Part shown: positions 63,483 through 64,000 of the stretch, piece after piece
Position numbering within the stretch: the first letter of the stretch is position 1
Layout of the letters: each line of letters begins with the position of its first letter
Source of the DNA: Globisporangium splendens
Taxonomy: Eukaryota; Oomycota; Peronosporomycetes; Pythiales; Pythiaceae
Length of the DNA stretch: 64,000 nt
NCBI GenBank assembly: GCA_006386115.1
Contig: VFIW01000059.1
Span: 1 to 64,000, forward strand
Direction: 5' to 3'
The notes under the pieces: model-generated
Told to the model about the DNA's origin: nothing
Databases searched by the model: none
What the model saw: the letters and a program-made list of their open reading frames with translations, nothing else
Made by a program: the position numbers and the translations under genes

Positions 63483-64000
63483 GACAGGGAGAACGGCTGG
63501 AGAGGGGTGGTAGAAGCGCTGCGATCGGGAAGCTCGCAGAGAGAGAAAGTGGGGCTCGAAGCAGAAGTTGGTGGCGTCCTCTTCTTCTTGGAAGAAAAAG
63601 AATGAACCTGCGGTGGAGATGGAACGAGAGCGTGACGTTGCGCGAAGGTCGCGCGTAGGGAACACAGACGACCTTCGGAGCACACGTGCCATCGCTGTCG
63701 AGTTTTCGATTGTGACCAGGTTTTGCGGGTTTCAGGTGATCGATTGCGTCGTCTCTTTTTTACGCGGCAATGAGGTAATTACGCTCTCAACAATACTAGG
63801 TGTGGTTTTTGTATTGAAGAGTCAAACATGCAGAATTGAATCGAATTGTCTTCTTATTTTGCTATTCAGGGTACAGCAACAATCAGTTAACTACCCTAAA
63901 GCAGTACTTTGCCCAACATTACACTCGATGCAACAAAATGTCTCATATCGAAAGTCGATAGATCTGTTAATCTTATAATTAGTGTGACTGTGTATCTTGA
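63483..64000. other. Upstream of glutaredoxin, no gene seen
   Basis: 5' leader and promoter side of the glutaredoxin gene, then AT-rich sequence to the window end. Confidence 0.4.

Overview
The window reads as nuclear DNA of an oomycete (water mould; Phytophthora/Pythium type). The evidence is: short introns in GC3-rich genes, START+FYVE and ankyrin proteins of the repeat style typical of this group, and close matches to the oomycete initiator (GCTCATTYYNCAWTTT-like) upstream of two aquaporin genes. No species can be named from the sequence alone.

Region 1 (1-18,430) is a retrotransposon cluster. Element A (+, broken) and element B (-, nearly intact) are copies of one Ty3/Gypsy chromovirus; element C (-, decayed) is a second, related family lying between them. 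A and B form the arms of an inverted repeat of about 6.4 kb (1-6405 versus 10063-16524). Both copies carry an intact 564-codon reading frame antisense to pol. It starts near the 3' LTR and overlaps the chromodomain end of pol by about 476 bp. Gag and pol of B and C are joined by the same canonical -1 slippery heptamer (A AAA AAC) just before the gag stop. The cluster abuts, and appears to have cut, the 5' part of a gene resembling the checkpoint clamp subunit RAD9.

Region 2 (18,430-32,700) is ordinary gene space: a divergent dicarboxylate/amino-acid symporter (-), a START-FYVE lipid-binding protein (+), a cysteinyl-tRNA synthetase with one intron (+), a type I membrane protein of unknown role (-), a broken exon, and a ten-exon MPS1/TTK spindle-checkpoint kinase with an N-terminal TPR-like region (+).

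Region 3 (32,700-43,000) holds five aquaglyceroporin paralogues (orientation + - + + +). Copies 3-5 lie in a ~2.5-kb tandem array, copy 2 is inverted, and long stretches are identical at silent sites. Copy 5 is a mosaic of copy 1 and the copy 2/4 type.

Region 4 (43,000-53,900) is an EF-hand/WD40 gene whose second intron contains a 5.2-kb LINE (APE-RT-RNase H) in antisense orientation. The WD40 frame also breaks near 51,895 and again downstream.

Region 5 (53,900-64,000) is sparse: a small acidic two-exon protein, an intact ankyrin gene with a decayed inverted paralogue 2 kb away, a small basic protein of unknown role, and a GrxB/Grx2-type glutaredoxin.

Exon limits come from reading frame and splice dinucleotides only; no transcript or homology search was possible.
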